Shown in pieces: positions 8,170-17,245 of a stretch of DNA of 64,000 nt. Below the pieces are notes generated by a model. The model worked only from the letters and a program-made list of their open reading frames with translations. It had not been told where the DNA came from and did no database searches. Within the stretch, counting starts at the first letter, position 1; every line of letters begins with the position of its first letter. The position numbers and the translations under genes are program-made. Source of the DNA: an uncultured Clostridia bacterium (GTDB lineage Bacteria; Bacillota; Clostridia; Oscillospirales; Ruminococcaceae); assembly GCA_945876755.1 (NCBI GenBank), contig CAMCPM010000006.1:1-64000 (forward strand). The letters run 5' to 3'.

Positions 8170-8634
8170 ATGAAAAAGTTTTTTAAGGAATTCAAAGAAT
8201 TTGCAATGAGAGGAAACGTGCTTGATATGGCTGTCGGTGTTATCATCGGTGCTGCTTTCAAGGCAATCATCGACTCGGTGGTAAACGACCTTATTTCCCC
8301 GATCATCGGTATCATCTTCAATAAGGATTTTAGTCAGCTTGCTATTGAAATCGGTCAAAAGACACTTGAAGACGGTACAGTAGAAAGTGTTGCTATCAAG
8401 TATGGCGCATTCATTACAGCTGTAATCAACTTCCTCATCGTTGCTCTTGTCCTCTTTATTATAGTTAAGACAGCAAACGCAGCTTCAAAGATCGTCAAGA
8501 AGCCCGAACCCGAAAAAGCTCCTACTACAAAGAAGTGCCCATACTGCCTCAGCGAGATCGCAATCGAAGCTACACGCTGCCCTCATTGCACCTCCGAGCT
8601 TGAGCTTGAAGAGAAAGAAGAAGTTAAGGCGTAA
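8170..8634 (+). CDS. mscL: Large-conductance mechanosensitive channel with C-terminal zinc ribbon
   Basis: Pentameric membrane valve that opens under high membrane tension and releases solutes after osmotic downshift. The 154 residues begin with an amphipathic MKKFFKEFKEFAMRGN helix. TM1 follows (VLDMAVGVIIGAAFKAIIDS), then an extracellular loop, TM2 (about residues 78-103) and a cytoplasmic tail. The tail ends in CPYCLSEIAIEATRCPHC, two CxxC pairs forming a zinc ribbon, which is absent from the well-studied E. coli protein. The start at 8170 has AAAGGAG upstream; a longer frame has no ribosome site and runs into the promoter. It heads the operon that continues with the dehydrogenase and proBA. 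Confidence 0.95.
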   Translation: MKKFFKEFKEFAMRGNVLDMAVGVIIGAAFKAIIDSVVNDLISPIIGIIFNKDFSQLAIEIGQKTLEDGTVESVAIKYGAFITAVINFLIVALVLFIIVKTANAASKIVKKPEPEKAPTTKKCPYCLSEIAIEATRCPHCTSELELEEKEEVKA

Positions 8635-8657
8635 ATCTTACTATAGGAGAATACCCA

Positions 8658-9608
8658 ATGAAAATTGCTGTTCTTGAAGCAAAAACAGTTTCAAAGGGCG
8701 ATGTGTCCTTTGATGAAATTTATGCGCTGGGCGAGGTAAGAGAGTTTCCTCTCACGCCTGTTGACAAAATTATTGAAAACGTCGGCGACGCCGAGATCGT
8801 CCTGTGCAACAAAACTCCCTTTACCGAGGACGTGCTGAGAGCCTGTCCAAATCTGAAATACATAGGACTCTGCGCCACCGGCTACAACAATATCGACCTG
8901 AAGACCTGTTCGGAACTTGGAATTACCGTCTGCAATGTTCCGGCTTACTCCACCGCAGCCGTTGCACAGCAGGTATTTTCGTTCATTCTGCATTTTGCCA
9001 GCAGAACTTCCGCTTACAACAAGTTTGTAAAAAACGGCGGCTGGATAAAATCCGAGACCTTTTCAGATTTTGTGTACCCCATTCAGGAGCTTTCGGGAAA
9101 GACCCTCGGTATCATCGGATACGGCTCAATAGGAAGAAAGGTCGCAAAGATAGCTCAGGCATTCGATATGAAGGTAATTGTAAATACCCGTACCGCAAAG
9201 CAGGACGGCTCCGTAAAATTTGTGGGACTTAAAGAGCTTTTCAGCGAGTCGGACGTTATCACGGCACATTGTCCGCTTACAAGCGATACAAACGGACTCA
9301 TCTGCAAAGATACATTGCAGTATTGCAAGCCCTCATGCGTGATAATCAATACGAGCCGAGGCGCTGTCGTAAACGAACAAGACCTTGCCGATGCCCTCAA
9401 CATCGGAAAAATCGCAGGAGCGGCGCTGGACGTTCTTTGCGAAGAGCCTATGTCGGAAAGCTGCCCTCTTATCGGTGCAAAGAACTGTATTATCACTCCG
9501 CATATAGCATGGGCGCCTCTTGAAACAAGAGAACGGCTTGTGAAAATAGCTGCGGAAAATATTAAGGCTTACCTTAACGGCAGCCCTATCAACACCGTTA
9601 CGGAATAA
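8658..9608 (+). CDS. D-isomer-specific 2-hydroxyacid dehydrogenase
   Basis: NAD(P)-dependent oxidoreductase of 316 residues interconverting a 2-hydroxyacid and a 2-ketoacid in the cytoplasm. It shows the Rossmann motif GIIGYGSIGRKVA near residue 150, the substrate Arg in NTSRGAVV near residue 232, the Glu in LCEEP and the catalytic His in TPHIAW near residue 280. It is closest in layout to hydroxypyruvate/glycerate dehydrogenases, but the substrate is not certain. It lies 23 bp after mscL and 18 bp before proB. Confidence 0.9.
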   Translation: MKIAVLEAKTVSKGDVSFDEIYALGEVREFPLTPVDKIIENVGDAEIVLCNKTPFTEDVLRACPNLKYIGLCATGYNNIDLKTCSELGITVCNVPAYSTAAVAQQVFSFILHFASRTSAYNKFVKNGGWIKSETFSDFVYPIQELSGKTLGIIGYGSIGRKVAKIAQAFDMKVIVNTRTAKQDGSVKFVGLKELFSESDVITAHCPLTSDTNGLICKDTLQYCKPSCVIINTSRGAVVNEQDLADALNIGKIAGAALDVLCEEPMSESCPLIGAKNCIITPHIAWAPLETRERLVKIAAENIKAYLNGSPINTVTE

Positions 9609-9626
9609 CTTTGAAAGGCGTTTGCT

Positions 9627-10415
9627 ATGTTTGATATTAATGAAAAAAAGAGAATAGTTATCAAGGTCGGAACTTCTACCCTTACCCATAAAACCGGCAG
9701 ACTGAATATCCGCCGCATGGAGAAATTCGTTAAGGTGCTTGCCGACCTGCAAAACAGCGGAAAGGAGATAATTCTTGTTTCCTCGGGAGCTATCGGTCTG
9801 GGAATGGCTAAAATGGGTCTTACTGAACGTCCTAAGGATACCCCAATGAAGCAGGCATGCGCCGCTGTTGGTCAGTGCGAGCTGATGTATATTTACGACA
9901 AGCTTTTCGGCGAATATAACCTTAACGTTGCACAGATACTGCTTACGAAATATATTATTGATACTCCGAGAAAGAATAACGTTGAAAATACATTTGAGAA
10001 GCTTATCGACCACAATGTTATTCCCGTTGTAAACGAAAACGACACCGTTGCCATCGACGAACTGGAGCTTGAACTTGGCGAGAATGACAGCCTTGCAGCT
10101 CAGGTAGGAATTTTCAGCCGTGCCGATATGCTTGTCATACTTTCCGATATTGACGGCTTTTACGACGGCAACCCGAAGGATAATCCCGATGCGAAGCTTA
10201 TTCCCGTTGTAAACAGGATAGACGACAAGATACGTTCCCTTGCCGGCGGAGCAGGCTCCGGTCTCGGAACAGGCGGAATGATAACAAAGATAAACGCCGC
10301 CGAGATAGCCATGAACGCAGGAATTGATATGGCTATACTTAACGGAAGAAATCCGTATATTCTTTACGACCTCTTTGACGGCAAGAACGTCGGAACGATT
10401 TTCACAAACAAATAA
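9627..10415 (+). CDS. proB: Glutamate 5-kinase
   Basis: Phosphorylates glutamate to gamma-glutamyl phosphate, the first and feedback-controlled step of proline synthesis. The 262 residues are the amino acid kinase domain only: KVGTSTL at the N-terminus, SSGAIGLGM near residue 52, ENDTVA near 140 and GTGGM near 213. The C-terminal PUA domain found in E. coli ProB is missing, as in many short ProB. proA follows after 12 bp, so the two enzymes that channel the labile intermediate are co-made. proC is not in the window. Confidence 0.95.
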   Translation: MFDINEKKRIVIKVGTSTLTHKTGRLNIRRMEKFVKVLADLQNSGKEIILVSSGAIGLGMAKMGLTERPKDTPMKQACAAVGQCELMYIYDKLFGEYNLNVAQILLTKYIIDTPRKNNVENTFEKLIDHNVIPVVNENDTVAIDELELELGENDSLAAQVGIFSRADMLVILSDIDGFYDGNPKDNPDAKLIPVVNRIDDKIRSLAGGAGSGLGTGGMITKINAAEIAMNAGIDMAILNGRNPYILYDLFDGKNVGTIFTNK

Positions 10416-10427
10416 CGGAGGTGCCTT

Positions 10428-11675
10428 ATGAACTATATTGAAACTCTGGGAGCAAAGGCAAAGGCTTCCGAAAAAGCGCTGCGCTGCGCTTCTACGGAAC
10501 AGAAAAACAAGGCGCTTGCAGCAATTGAAAAGGCTCTCTGTGCCGAAACGGAAAAAATACTTGCGGCAAACGCTCTTGACCTTGAAGCTGCTGTCAAGAA
10601 CGGTATGTCCGCCGCTATGCAGGACAGACTCCGCCTTACCGAGGAAAGAATAAAGGGTATCGCTCAGGGCGTTGCCGACGTTATAAAGCTTGACGACCCT
10701 GTTGGTACTGCCGACAGCGGTTCGGTACGTCCCAACGGAATGAGGATCACCAAGATACGCGTTCCTCTGGGCGTTATCGGAATTATTTTTGAATCACGCC
10801 CCAATGTTACCGTGGACGCCGCCGTGCTTTGCCTTAAAGCAGGAAACGTTGTTATCCTCAGGGGCGGCAAAGAGGCGTACAACTCCAACAAGTGCCTGTG
10901 CGATATTATGCGTGCGGCAATTGCCGAATCGGGCTTGCCCGAGGACGCAGTCCAGTTCGTTGACGACACCACAAGAGAGGTAACAACTCAGCTTATGAAG
11001 TGCAGCGATTACATCGACGTGCTTATTCCAAGAGGCGGCGCAGGACTTATCCGCGCCGTTAAGGAGAACGCAACTGTTCCCGTTATCGAAACAGGCGTAG
11101 GCAACTGCCACGTTTTTGTGGACGATACCGCAGACCTTGAAATGGCTGTAAATATCGTTGATAACGGCAAGACTCAGCGTCCTTCGGTGTGCAATGCGAT
11201 CGAATCCCTGCTGGTACACGAAAAAATCGCAGATAAGGCTCTGCCTTTGATAAAGAAACGTCTTGACGAACACAATGTTGAGATACGCGGCTGCGAGAAA
11301 ACCGCTGCTATACTTGGTGACTGCGTTGTTCCCGCAACAGATGAAGACTATGCGACCGAGTTTCTAGACTATATTATTTCCGTAAAGGTAGTAAGCGGTA
11401 TCGACGAGGCTATTGAACACATTTCAAAATACACAACAGGTCACAGCGAATGTATCGTTACAAACAGTCTTGCAAATGCAGAACGTTTCAAAAACGAGAT
11501 AGACGCAGCGGCTGTTTATGTTAACGCTTCCACACGCTTTACCGACGGAGGAATGTTCGGCTTCGGCGCAGAGATAGGAATTTCTACCCAGAAGCTCCAC
11601 GCAAGAGGACCTATGGGTCTGCGTGAGCTTACCTCTATGAAATACCTTATCGACGGAAACGGACAGATCCGCTGA
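10428..11675 (+). CDS. proA: Gamma-glutamyl phosphate reductase
   Basis: NADPH-dependent reduction of gamma-glutamyl phosphate to glutamate semialdehyde in proline synthesis. The 415 residues are full length for the family. They belong to the aldehyde dehydrogenase fold, with IIFESRPNVTVDAA near residue 120, LRGGKEA near 143, and PSVCNAIESLL near residue 250 carrying the catalytic Cys. A strong GGAGG precedes the ATG. It is directly downstream of proB in the same operon. Confidence 0.96.
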   Translation: MNYIETLGAKAKASEKALRCASTEQKNKALAAIEKALCAETEKILAANALDLEAAVKNGMSAAMQDRLRLTEERIKGIAQGVADVIKLDDPVGTADSGSVRPNGMRITKIRVPLGVIGIIFESRPNVTVDAAVLCLKAGNVVILRGGKEAYNSNKCLCDIMRAAIAESGLPEDAVQFVDDTTREVTTQLMKCSDYIDVLIPRGGAGLIRAVKENATVPVIETGVGNCHVFVDDTADLEMAVNIVDNGKTQRPSVCNAIESLLVHEKIADKALPLIKKRLDEHNVEIRGCEKTAAILGDCVVPATDEDYATEFLDYIISVKVVSGIDEAIEHISKYTTGHSECIVTNSLANAERFKNEIDAAAVYVNASTRFTDGGMFGFGAEIGISTQKLHARGPMGLRELTSMKYLIDGNGQIR

Positions 11676-11692
11676 AAAAGAAAGGCTTGCTT

Positions 11693-12664
11693 ATGAGTGA
11701 AGATAAAAAGGACTTTTTCGATTATGACAGCTATATAAAAAAGAACGGCGCACAAAAGAAAAAACATAATGTGAAACCTGCAAAACCAAAGCCCGAGCAG
11801 GCAAAACAGAAGCCGCCCAAGCTTGTCCCTGCGGATGAAAAGGACAAATCCGCTGCTGACAGGCAAAGAAAAAAGCAGGAGAATGAATCCATCGAAAACA
11901 TAAAGCGAATGTTTGACGAAGCGCTGGACGAAACTCCAGAAGAAATGGCTGAATTTACCGAGGAGCAGACCGTTCCCGATATGCCCGAGTCAAACCCGGA
12001 GGGGCTAAAAAGGAAGCTGTATTTTCTTTTCGGAATAGTTGTTTCCCTGCTTGCTATAGTGGGACTTTTCTCAACGGTCGGATTTGTTGTCGACAAGGTA
12101 AAGGATTTTGCGGACAATACCCAGCAGAAAAACGAATTTGCCAAGTTCGTTTACCCCATCGTTATCTGCGACCCTGCCCCCTTTGACCAGACTATAAAGC
12201 TGCGGAGCGACACTATGATAACAGCGGCAATATGGGATATTATTCTTTATGAGGACAAAACAAAGTACGAGTCGGATTTTGACATGATAATCGTTCCCGA
12301 ATTGGATGTTGAACAGCACTGTACAAAGCTTTTCGGTACAGGTCTTAGCTTTGAGCATCAGTCAATAATAGGTGCGGATATCCAGTTCTACTATGACGAA
12401 AGCATCAAATCCTACCGTATCCCGTCAAACCCCAAATATTTCACATATTCGCCGTATATTGAGAATATTTCACGGGTAGGTGAAAGCTATACGCTCACGG
12501 TAGGCTATGTTTCGCCTACTCCTGCGTGGCTGACTCTAACCTCCGATGAAGAGCCCAAGCCCGATAAATATGTTGAATATATCGTTTCAAAACGAGGAAA
12601 TGAAATGACTCTTATTGCGATACGGGAATCTGATCTTAAAACCGAATCGCAGCACGGTCTGTAA
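11693..12664 (+). CDS. Membrane-anchored protein of unknown function
   Basis: I do not recognise this 323-residue protein. Residues 1-105 are hydrophilic, Lys- and Glu-rich and probably disordered. One transmembrane helix (about 108-130, LYFLFGIVVSLLAIVGLF) is followed by an extracytoplasmic domain of about 190 residues with many aromatic and Asp residues. There is no signal cleavage site, so it is a single-pass type II protein. ATG at 11693 has AAAGG seven bases upstream; a TTG two codons earlier lies too close. It sits inside the proBA-ybaK-ahcY operon with 17- and 11-bp gaps. A link to the cell envelope is possible but only inferred from topology. Confidence 0.8.
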   Translation: MSEDKKDFFDYDSYIKKNGAQKKKHNVKPAKPKPEQAKQKPPKLVPADEKDKSAADRQRKKQENESIENIKRMFDEALDETPEEMAEFTEEQTVPDMPESNPEGLKRKLYFLFGIVVSLLAIVGLFSTVGFVVDKVKDFADNTQQKNEFAKFVYPIVICDPAPFDQTIKLRSDTMITAAIWDIILYEDKTKYESDFDMIIVPELDVEQHCTKLFGTGLSFEHQSIIGADIQFYYDESIKSYRIPSNPKYFTYSPYIENISRVGESYTLTVGYVSPTPAWLTLTSDEEPKPDKYVEYIVSKRGNEMTLIAIRESDLKTESQHGL

Positions 12665-12675
12665 GGTGTACCGAT

Positions 12676-13146
12676 ATGAATAAAACCAATGCAATGCGTC
12701 TGCTGGAGGCGGCAGGGATACCCTTTCGCACAGCAGAATATGAAGTTGATGAAAATGATTTGTCGGGCGTTCATGTTGCCGAACAGCTGGGGCAGCCGCC
12801 CGAACAGGTATTCAAGACCCTTGTTTTAAAGGGCGAACGGACGGGTTACTTCGTCTGCTGTATTCCCGTAAATGCAGAGCTTGACCTAAAAAAAGCCGCA
12901 AAAGCAGCAGGCGACAAAAAATGCGAAATGCTTCACGTTAAGGACCTGCTCGGAGTTACGGGATATATCCGGGGAGGCTGTTCTCCCGTGGGAATGAAGA
13001 AAAAGTTCCCGACATTTATAGACGAGACGGCGATCCTGTTTGACGAGATAGCCGTCAGCGCAGGAGTTCGCGGCGCACAGATAATCGTTGAACCAAACGC
13101 TCTGTGCGGATACGTGGGCGCAAAAATGCTTGAATTAACTATATGA
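12676..13146 (+). CDS. ybaK: Cys-tRNA(Pro)/aminoacyl-tRNA deacylase, YbaK/EbsC family
   Basis: Trans-editing enzyme that hydrolyses Cys mischarged on tRNA-Pro. The 156 residues form the YbaK/ProRS-INS fold, with VFKTLVLKGE near residue 47 containing the conserved Lys and GGCSPVGMKK near residue 100 forming the substrate loop. Its place three genes after proBA fits a theme of proline supply and fidelity, but that link is inference. It is 11 bp after the previous gene and 13 bp before ahcY. Confidence 0.9.
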   Translation: MNKTNAMRLLEAAGIPFRTAEYEVDENDLSGVHVAEQLGQPPEQVFKTLVLKGERTGYFVCCIPVNAELDLKKAAKAAGDKKCEMLHVKDLLGVTGYIRGGCSPVGMKKKFPTFIDETAILFDEIAVSAGVRGAQIIVEPNALCGYVGAKMLELTI

Positions 13147-13159
13147 AAGGAATTTTAAC

Positions 13160-14407
13160 ATGGCAAGTGAGATAAGAGACGTTAATTTGTGGGAAAGCGG
13201 CGAAACAAAAATTCAGTGGGTAAAGGGCAATATGCCTCTGCTCAGAAGCATTGAAGCCGAGTTTTCGGAAACAAAACCTTTTGCCGGTATAAAGGTAGCT
13301 CTTTCTGTACACCTTGAAGCGAAAACGGCGTACCTTTGCCGAGTGCTCGCAGCAGGCGGAGCTGAAATGTATATCACAGGCTCGAACCCTCTTTCCACTC
13401 AGGACGATGTTGCTGCTGCGCTTGTTCACGGCGGTCTTAACGTTTTTGCATGGTACGGTGCAACCGAGGAGGAGTATCACCGTCACACAGCAAGAGTTAT
13501 TGAAGCAGGTCCGAATATTATTATTGACGACGGCGGCGACCTTGTTAACCTTATTCACAACGAGTACCCCGAAAAAATTGCGGACGTTATCGGCGGCTGC
13601 GAGGAAACTACAACGGGTATTATCCGCCTTATTGCCATGGCAAAGGAAAACAAGCTGAAATTCCCTATGGTACTGGTAAACAACGCTGACTGCAAGCATC
13701 TTTTCGATAACCGTTACGGTACGGGACAGTCCGTCTGGGACGGCATTAACCGTACTACTAACCTTATTGTTGCCGGAAAGAACGTTGTCGTTGCAGGCTA
13801 CGGCTGGTGCGGCAAGGGCGTTGCCATGCGTGCAAAGGGTCTGGGCGCCGAGGTCATCGTTACCGAGATAGACCCGATCAAGGCAATGGAGGCTGTTATG
13901 GACGGCTTCAAGGTCATGAAAATGACCGAAGCGGCTAAGCTCGGAGACTTTTTCGTTACCGTTACAGGCTGCCGCGACGTTATCACCGAGGAAAGCTTCC
14001 GTGCAATGAAGGACGGCGCTATCTGCTGCAACGCAGGTCATTTCGATGTTGAAGTGGACGTTGCAACGCTGAAAAAAATCGCTGTTGAAACCAAAACTGC
14101 CCGTAATAATATTCAGGGCTACAAGCTTGAAAACGGCAAGTGGATATATGTTATCGCCGAGGGCAGACTTGTAAATCTTGCCGCCGGCGACGGTCACCCT
14201 GCGGAAATTATGGACATGAGCTTTGCAATTCAGGCACTTTCTGCGCTTCACCTTGTAAAGAACAAAAATAACCTCAGCGAAAAAATTATTGACGTGCCCA
14301 AGTATATCGACCGCGAGGTTGCAGAAAGGAAGATACGTTTCTGGGGTATGGAGATCGACAAGCTTACCGACGTTCAGAAAGCTTATCTCAACAGCTGGGA
14401 AGCATAG
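13160..14407 (+). CDS. ahcY: Adenosylhomocysteinase
   Basis: Hydrolyses S-adenosylhomocysteine to adenosine and homocysteine, removing the inhibitory product of methyl transfer. The 415 residues show the NAD-binding motif AGYGWCGKGVAMRAKG near residue 212 and CNAGHFDVEVD near residue 290. The C-terminus is intact (KAYLNSWEA, near the family's KxxxYRY tail position). It lacks the roughly 40-residue insertion of eukaryotic forms, as in the shorter thermophile-like bacterial type. It is the last gene of the operon, with a terminator 12 bp downstream. No SAH riboswitch is visible; spacing to ybaK is only 13 bp. Confidence 0.95.
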   Translation: MASEIRDVNLWESGETKIQWVKGNMPLLRSIEAEFSETKPFAGIKVALSVHLEAKTAYLCRVLAAGGAEMYITGSNPLSTQDDVAAALVHGGLNVFAWYGATEEEYHRHTARVIEAGPNIIIDDGGDLVNLIHNEYPEKIADVIGGCEETTTGIIRLIAMAKENKLKFPMVLVNNADCKHLFDNRYGTGQSVWDGINRTTNLIVAGKNVVVAGYGWCGKGVAMRAKGLGAEVIVTEIDPIKAMEAVMDGFKVMKMTEAAKLGDFFVTVTGCRDVITEESFRAMKDGAICCNAGHFDVEVDVATLKKIAVETKTARNNIQGYKLENGKWIYVIAEGRLVNLAAGDGHPAEIMDMSFAIQALSALHLVKNKNNLSEKIIDVPKYIDREVAERKIRFWGMEIDKLTDVQKAYLNSWEA

Positions 14408-14419
14408 TGTATATTTATG

Positions 14420-14446
14420 CGGTACGGAGTGATCCGTACCGTTTTT
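14420..14446 (+). terminator. Terminator after ahcY
   Basis: 9-bp GC-rich stem CGGTACGGA (14420-14428) and TCCGTACCG (14433-14441), GTGA tetraloop, then five T. Confidence 0.92.
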
Positions 14447-14560
14447 GTATTGCCTTAAAATGTTGGTTAATTTCAATTTTATATGTGTGTTTTTCTCAAG
14501 ATTTGTGCATTACTGACAATTGACATTTTATGTTATAGGTTGTATACTTGTATTAGCGTA

Positions 14561-14590
14561 TTAGTTGTATTAGTTTATTAATACAACTAA
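14561..14590. promoter_or_regulatory. Perfect palindrome 1 upstream of the MacAB-like operon
   Basis: Arms TTAGTTGTATTA (14561-14572) and TAATACAACTAA (14579-14590) are perfect inverted repeats separated by 6 bp. It lies 13 bp upstream of the -35 box. It is not followed by a T run, so an operator or activator site is more likely than a terminator. Confidence 0.7.
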
Positions 14591-14603
14591 TATCAAAAGA
14601 CCA

Positions 14604-14632
14604 TTGACAAAGTAAATATTGTATGATATTAT
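14604..14632 (+). promoter_or_regulatory. Promoter of the MacAB-like operon
   Basis: Consensus TTGACA at 14604-14609, 17-bp spacer, TATTAT at 14627-14632. The -10 box lies inside palindrome 2. Confidence 0.8.
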
Positions 14633-14651
14633 ATTTTATATAATATCATAC
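14621..14651. promoter_or_regulatory. Perfect palindrome 2 overlapping the -10 box (probable operator)
   Basis: Two 14-bp arms, GTATGATATTATAT at 14621-14634 and ATATAATATCATAC at 14638-14651, are exact inverted repeats around TTT. They cover the -10 box and start point, the classic position for a dimeric repressor. The regulator gene is not nearby and its family is unknown. Confidence 0.75.
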
Positions 14652-14675
14652 TACAACTTAGAAAGGATAACTTAT

Positions 14676-16538
14676 ATGAAAGCTAAAAAGATAATTATTC
14701 CCGTTTCAATTATTGCAGGAATCGCAGTTATAGGCGTTGCCGTTGCCGCACTCGGAAGCGCCGCATCTTCGGTAACTTATGCCGAAACGATAAAAATCCA
14801 GGAAAAAACAATTGAAAATAAAATTTCCGTCAGCGGAACAGTTGAAAGTGCAAAAACGCAGAAGGTTTATTCCAAGCTTGCATATCCCGTTGAAAAGATC
14901 AACGTTTCTGTCGGCGATGCTGTAAAAAAAGGCGACATTCTTTGCACTATTGATACCGAAGATCTTCAGCAGCAGATCTTGCAGCAGCAGGCTTCTGTTG
15001 ACAGCAGCGGTCTCAGCACCGATTATAATCTTTCCGACGTTGAAGAAAAATACGCCGAGGCGTTTGAAGACTATAAAAACGGCAAGAACAGTTCTGTAAT
15101 TGCCGCTGAAAGGAACGTCGAGCAAGCAGAAAAAAATCTTGAAGAAGCAAAGCGTCAGGAAAAGCTCGGAAACGGAACTACGCTTCCTTCAGGAATACAA
15201 TCGGCACAAAGCCAGCTTGACAGCGCAAAGCTTACTTACGACAACTGCGTTAAGGAGCTTGAAAGAGCAGAAAATGCTCTGAAGCCTGAAAATTATTCCG
15301 GCGATATAAAGAAGCTTTACGACCTGTACAACGAATACGCCGAGTATTATAAAATCGTAAAACATAATCTTTATAATGCTGATCTTGAAACGATCAAAAG
15401 CAAATATAATAATGCGCTGAAGGAGTATGAATCATATCTTGCCTCCAAGGAGCTTTATGGCAGCGAATACGGCAGCGAAATTACGCAGAATTACAATGAG
15501 GCTTTGTCCGAATACGAAAACGCAAAAATAAAGTATGATGAAGAAAATATTACCAAGCAGTATGAGGAATACAAAAACCAGTATGAACATGCTGTTGAAA
15601 ATCTTGAAAGAGCGCGTGAAACTGCCGAGACAAATCTTGAAAGCGCCAAGATCGCTTATGAGCGCGTTCAGGCAGAGTATAATAATACCGAAAAACAGTC
15701 TGACAGCTCCGCTGAAAGCTACAGTATTGCGGTAAAAAATGCCGAGGACGCCCTTGAATCTGCCAAAAAGGATTACGAACGCACTGTCCAGCAGGTAGAA
15801 TCCGAGCTTGCTTCTCTTAAAAAGCAGGCAGAGCAGCAGCGTACACTTTCGGGTCTTAACGATCCTCAGGTAATAATTCTTGAAAATCTTAAAGATAAGC
15901 TTGAATATGCGGTCATCACAGCTCCCTGCGACGGTATTATTACTGCCGTAAACGCCGAAGAAGGCGTTGCTGCCGCAGGTCCGCTTTTCGTTATCGAGGA
16001 TCTGAGCAATCTGAGAGTTTCCGCTTCCGTAGGCGAATATGATATCCCTTACGTTGCCGAGGGTATGCCGGCAGTCATCCGCTGCGACGCTCTTGACGGT
16101 GTTGAGTATGACGGAAAGGTAACAGAAGTCGCTCCTACTGCGGCAAGTGCTGTTTCAATGACAACATCTGCTGCTGTAAACTATAATATAAAAACCGACA
16201 TCGACGGCGAGGACGGAAAAATGCTCGTCGGAATGAGCGCAAAAGTAAATATTATAAGCGATAAGCGTGAAAATGCTCTGACTGTTACATATGACGCTCT
16301 TACGACCGATGAGAACGGCAACGACGCAGTTTTTGTTGCAGAAAAAGATGAAAGCGGCGTTTACCATGCAAAGCTTGTTCAGGTCGAGGTCGGACTTGAA
16401 ACAGACTATGAAATTGAAATTATCTCCGATCAGCTCAGCGACGGAATGCTTGTACTTACAAATACCGCAATGCTTTCCGACGGCGATGTTGTTATGATAA
16501 ACGAAAATGAAACAGATGCAGAGCAGGTGACTGAATGA
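14676..16538 (+). CDS. HlyD/MacA-like efflux adaptor protein
   Basis: Membrane-fusion-type subunit of a tripartite or two-part ABC exporter. The 620 residues begin with a transmembrane anchor (about 6-28). A half barrel-sandwich hybrid domain follows (VEKINVSVGDAVKKGDILC near residue 72). A very long coiled coil runs from roughly 110 to 400, rich in Glu, Lys, Ala and Tyr. The second lipoyl half (APCDGIITAVNAEEGV near 415) and a beta-barrel with membrane-proximal region complete it. The coiled coil is much longer than in typical Gram-positive YknX-like proteins. The ATG at 14676 follows AGAAAGGA. Its last codons overlap the ATPase gene by 4 bp. The substrate is unknown; peptides or antibiotics are usual for MacAB. 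Confidence 0.88.
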   Translation: MKAKKIIIPVSIIAGIAVIGVAVAALGSAASSVTYAETIKIQEKTIENKISVSGTVESAKTQKVYSKLAYPVEKINVSVGDAVKKGDILCTIDTEDLQQQILQQQASVDSSGLSTDYNLSDVEEKYAEAFEDYKNGKNSSVIAAERNVEQAEKNLEEAKRQEKLGNGTTLPSGIQSAQSQLDSAKLTYDNCVKELERAENALKPENYSGDIKKLYDLYNEYAEYYKIVKHNLYNADLETIKSKYNNALKEYESYLASKELYGSEYGSEITQNYNEALSEYENAKIKYDEENITKQYEEYKNQYEHAVENLERARETAETNLESAKIAYERVQAEYNNTEKQSDSSAESYSIAVKNAEDALESAKKDYERTVQQVESELASLKKQAEQQRTLSGLNDPQVIILENLKDKLEYAVITAPCDGIITAVNAEEGVAAAGPLFVIEDLSNLRVSASVGEYDIPYVAEGMPAVIRCDALDGVEYDGKVTEVAPTAASAVSMTTSAAVNYNIKTDIDGEDGKMLVGMSAKVNIISDKRENALTVTYDALTTDENGNDAVFVAEKDESGVYHAKLVQVEVGLETDYEIEIISDQLSDGMLVLTNTAMLSDGDVVMINENETDAEQVTE

Positions 16539-17245
16539 ACAGACCTATAATTGATATGAAAGGGATCTTCAAGCGCTTTTACATCGGCACTCCCAACGAG
16601 CTTGAGATCCTTCACGGACTTGACATTTCAGTTCCCGAAGGTCAGTTTGTTTCGATAGTCGGCGCTTCGGGTTCGGGCAAATCCACGCTTATGAATATTG
16701 TCGGCGCGCTTGACAGACAAACCGAGGGCAAATACGTCCTTGACGGCATTGACGTTTCAAAGCTTGACGACACAGAGCTTTCGGGTATACGGAATAAGAA
16801 AATCGGATTTGTTTTCCAGACCTTCAATCTTATCTCAAGAACTTCCGCACTGAAAAATGTTGAACTTCCTATGCTTTATGCGGGAGTCCCCGCCAAGGAA
16901 CGTACCAAACGTGCAAAGGAGCTTCTTGAAATAGTTGAGATGACGGACAGAGCAAGCCATATGCCAAATGAGCTTTCCGGCGGACAGAAACAGCGTATCG
17001 CTATTGCCCGTGCAATGGCAAACGACCCTGCCATAATCCTTGCGGACGAGCCGACAGGTGCGCTTGATTCCAAAACAGGTCGTCTCGTTATGGACCTCTT
17101 TCACAAGCTTCACAAGGAAAAGGGCAAGACCATCGTTCTTATTACTCACAACCCTGAGCTTGCCGAAGAGACCGACAGAATAATAACTCTTTCTGACGGC
17201 AGGATCATCAGCGACCGTATGACAGACAAGGAGGCGGCAGAATGA
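16535..17245 (+). CDS. ABC transporter ATPase, MacB/LolD class
   Basis: Cytoplasmic energy-coupling subunit of 236 residues. Walker [10 protein letters not shown] near residue 43, Q-loop FVFQTFNLI near 93, signature [14 protein letters not shown] near 148, Walker [12 protein letters not shown] near 168, and H-loop ITHNPE near 204. The class matches the mechanotransmission family (MacB, LolCDE, FtsE) that pairs with FtsX-type permeases. It overlaps the adaptor and the permease genes by 4 bp on each side, so the three are translationally coupled. Confidence 0.94.
   Translation: MNRPIIDMKGIFKRFYIGTPNELEILHGLDISVPEGQFVSIVGASGSGKSTLMNIVGALDRQTEGKYVLDGIDVSKLDDTELSGIRNKKIGFVFQTFNLISRTSALKNVELPMLYAGVPAKERTKRAKELLEIVEMTDRASHMPNELSGGQKQRIAIARAMANDPAIILADEPTGALDSKTGRLVMDLFHKLHKEKGKTIVLITHNPELAEETDRIITLSDGRIISDRMTDKEAAE

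Noticed and set aside
13146-13160. SAH riboswitch before ahcY
   Set aside because: The gap to ybaK is 13 bp, too short for any aptamer.
13139-14476. Long minus-strand open frame of 445 codons opposite ahcY
   Set aside because: It is the antisense of ahcY, a clear conserved enzyme; the translation has no family features and no ribosome site.
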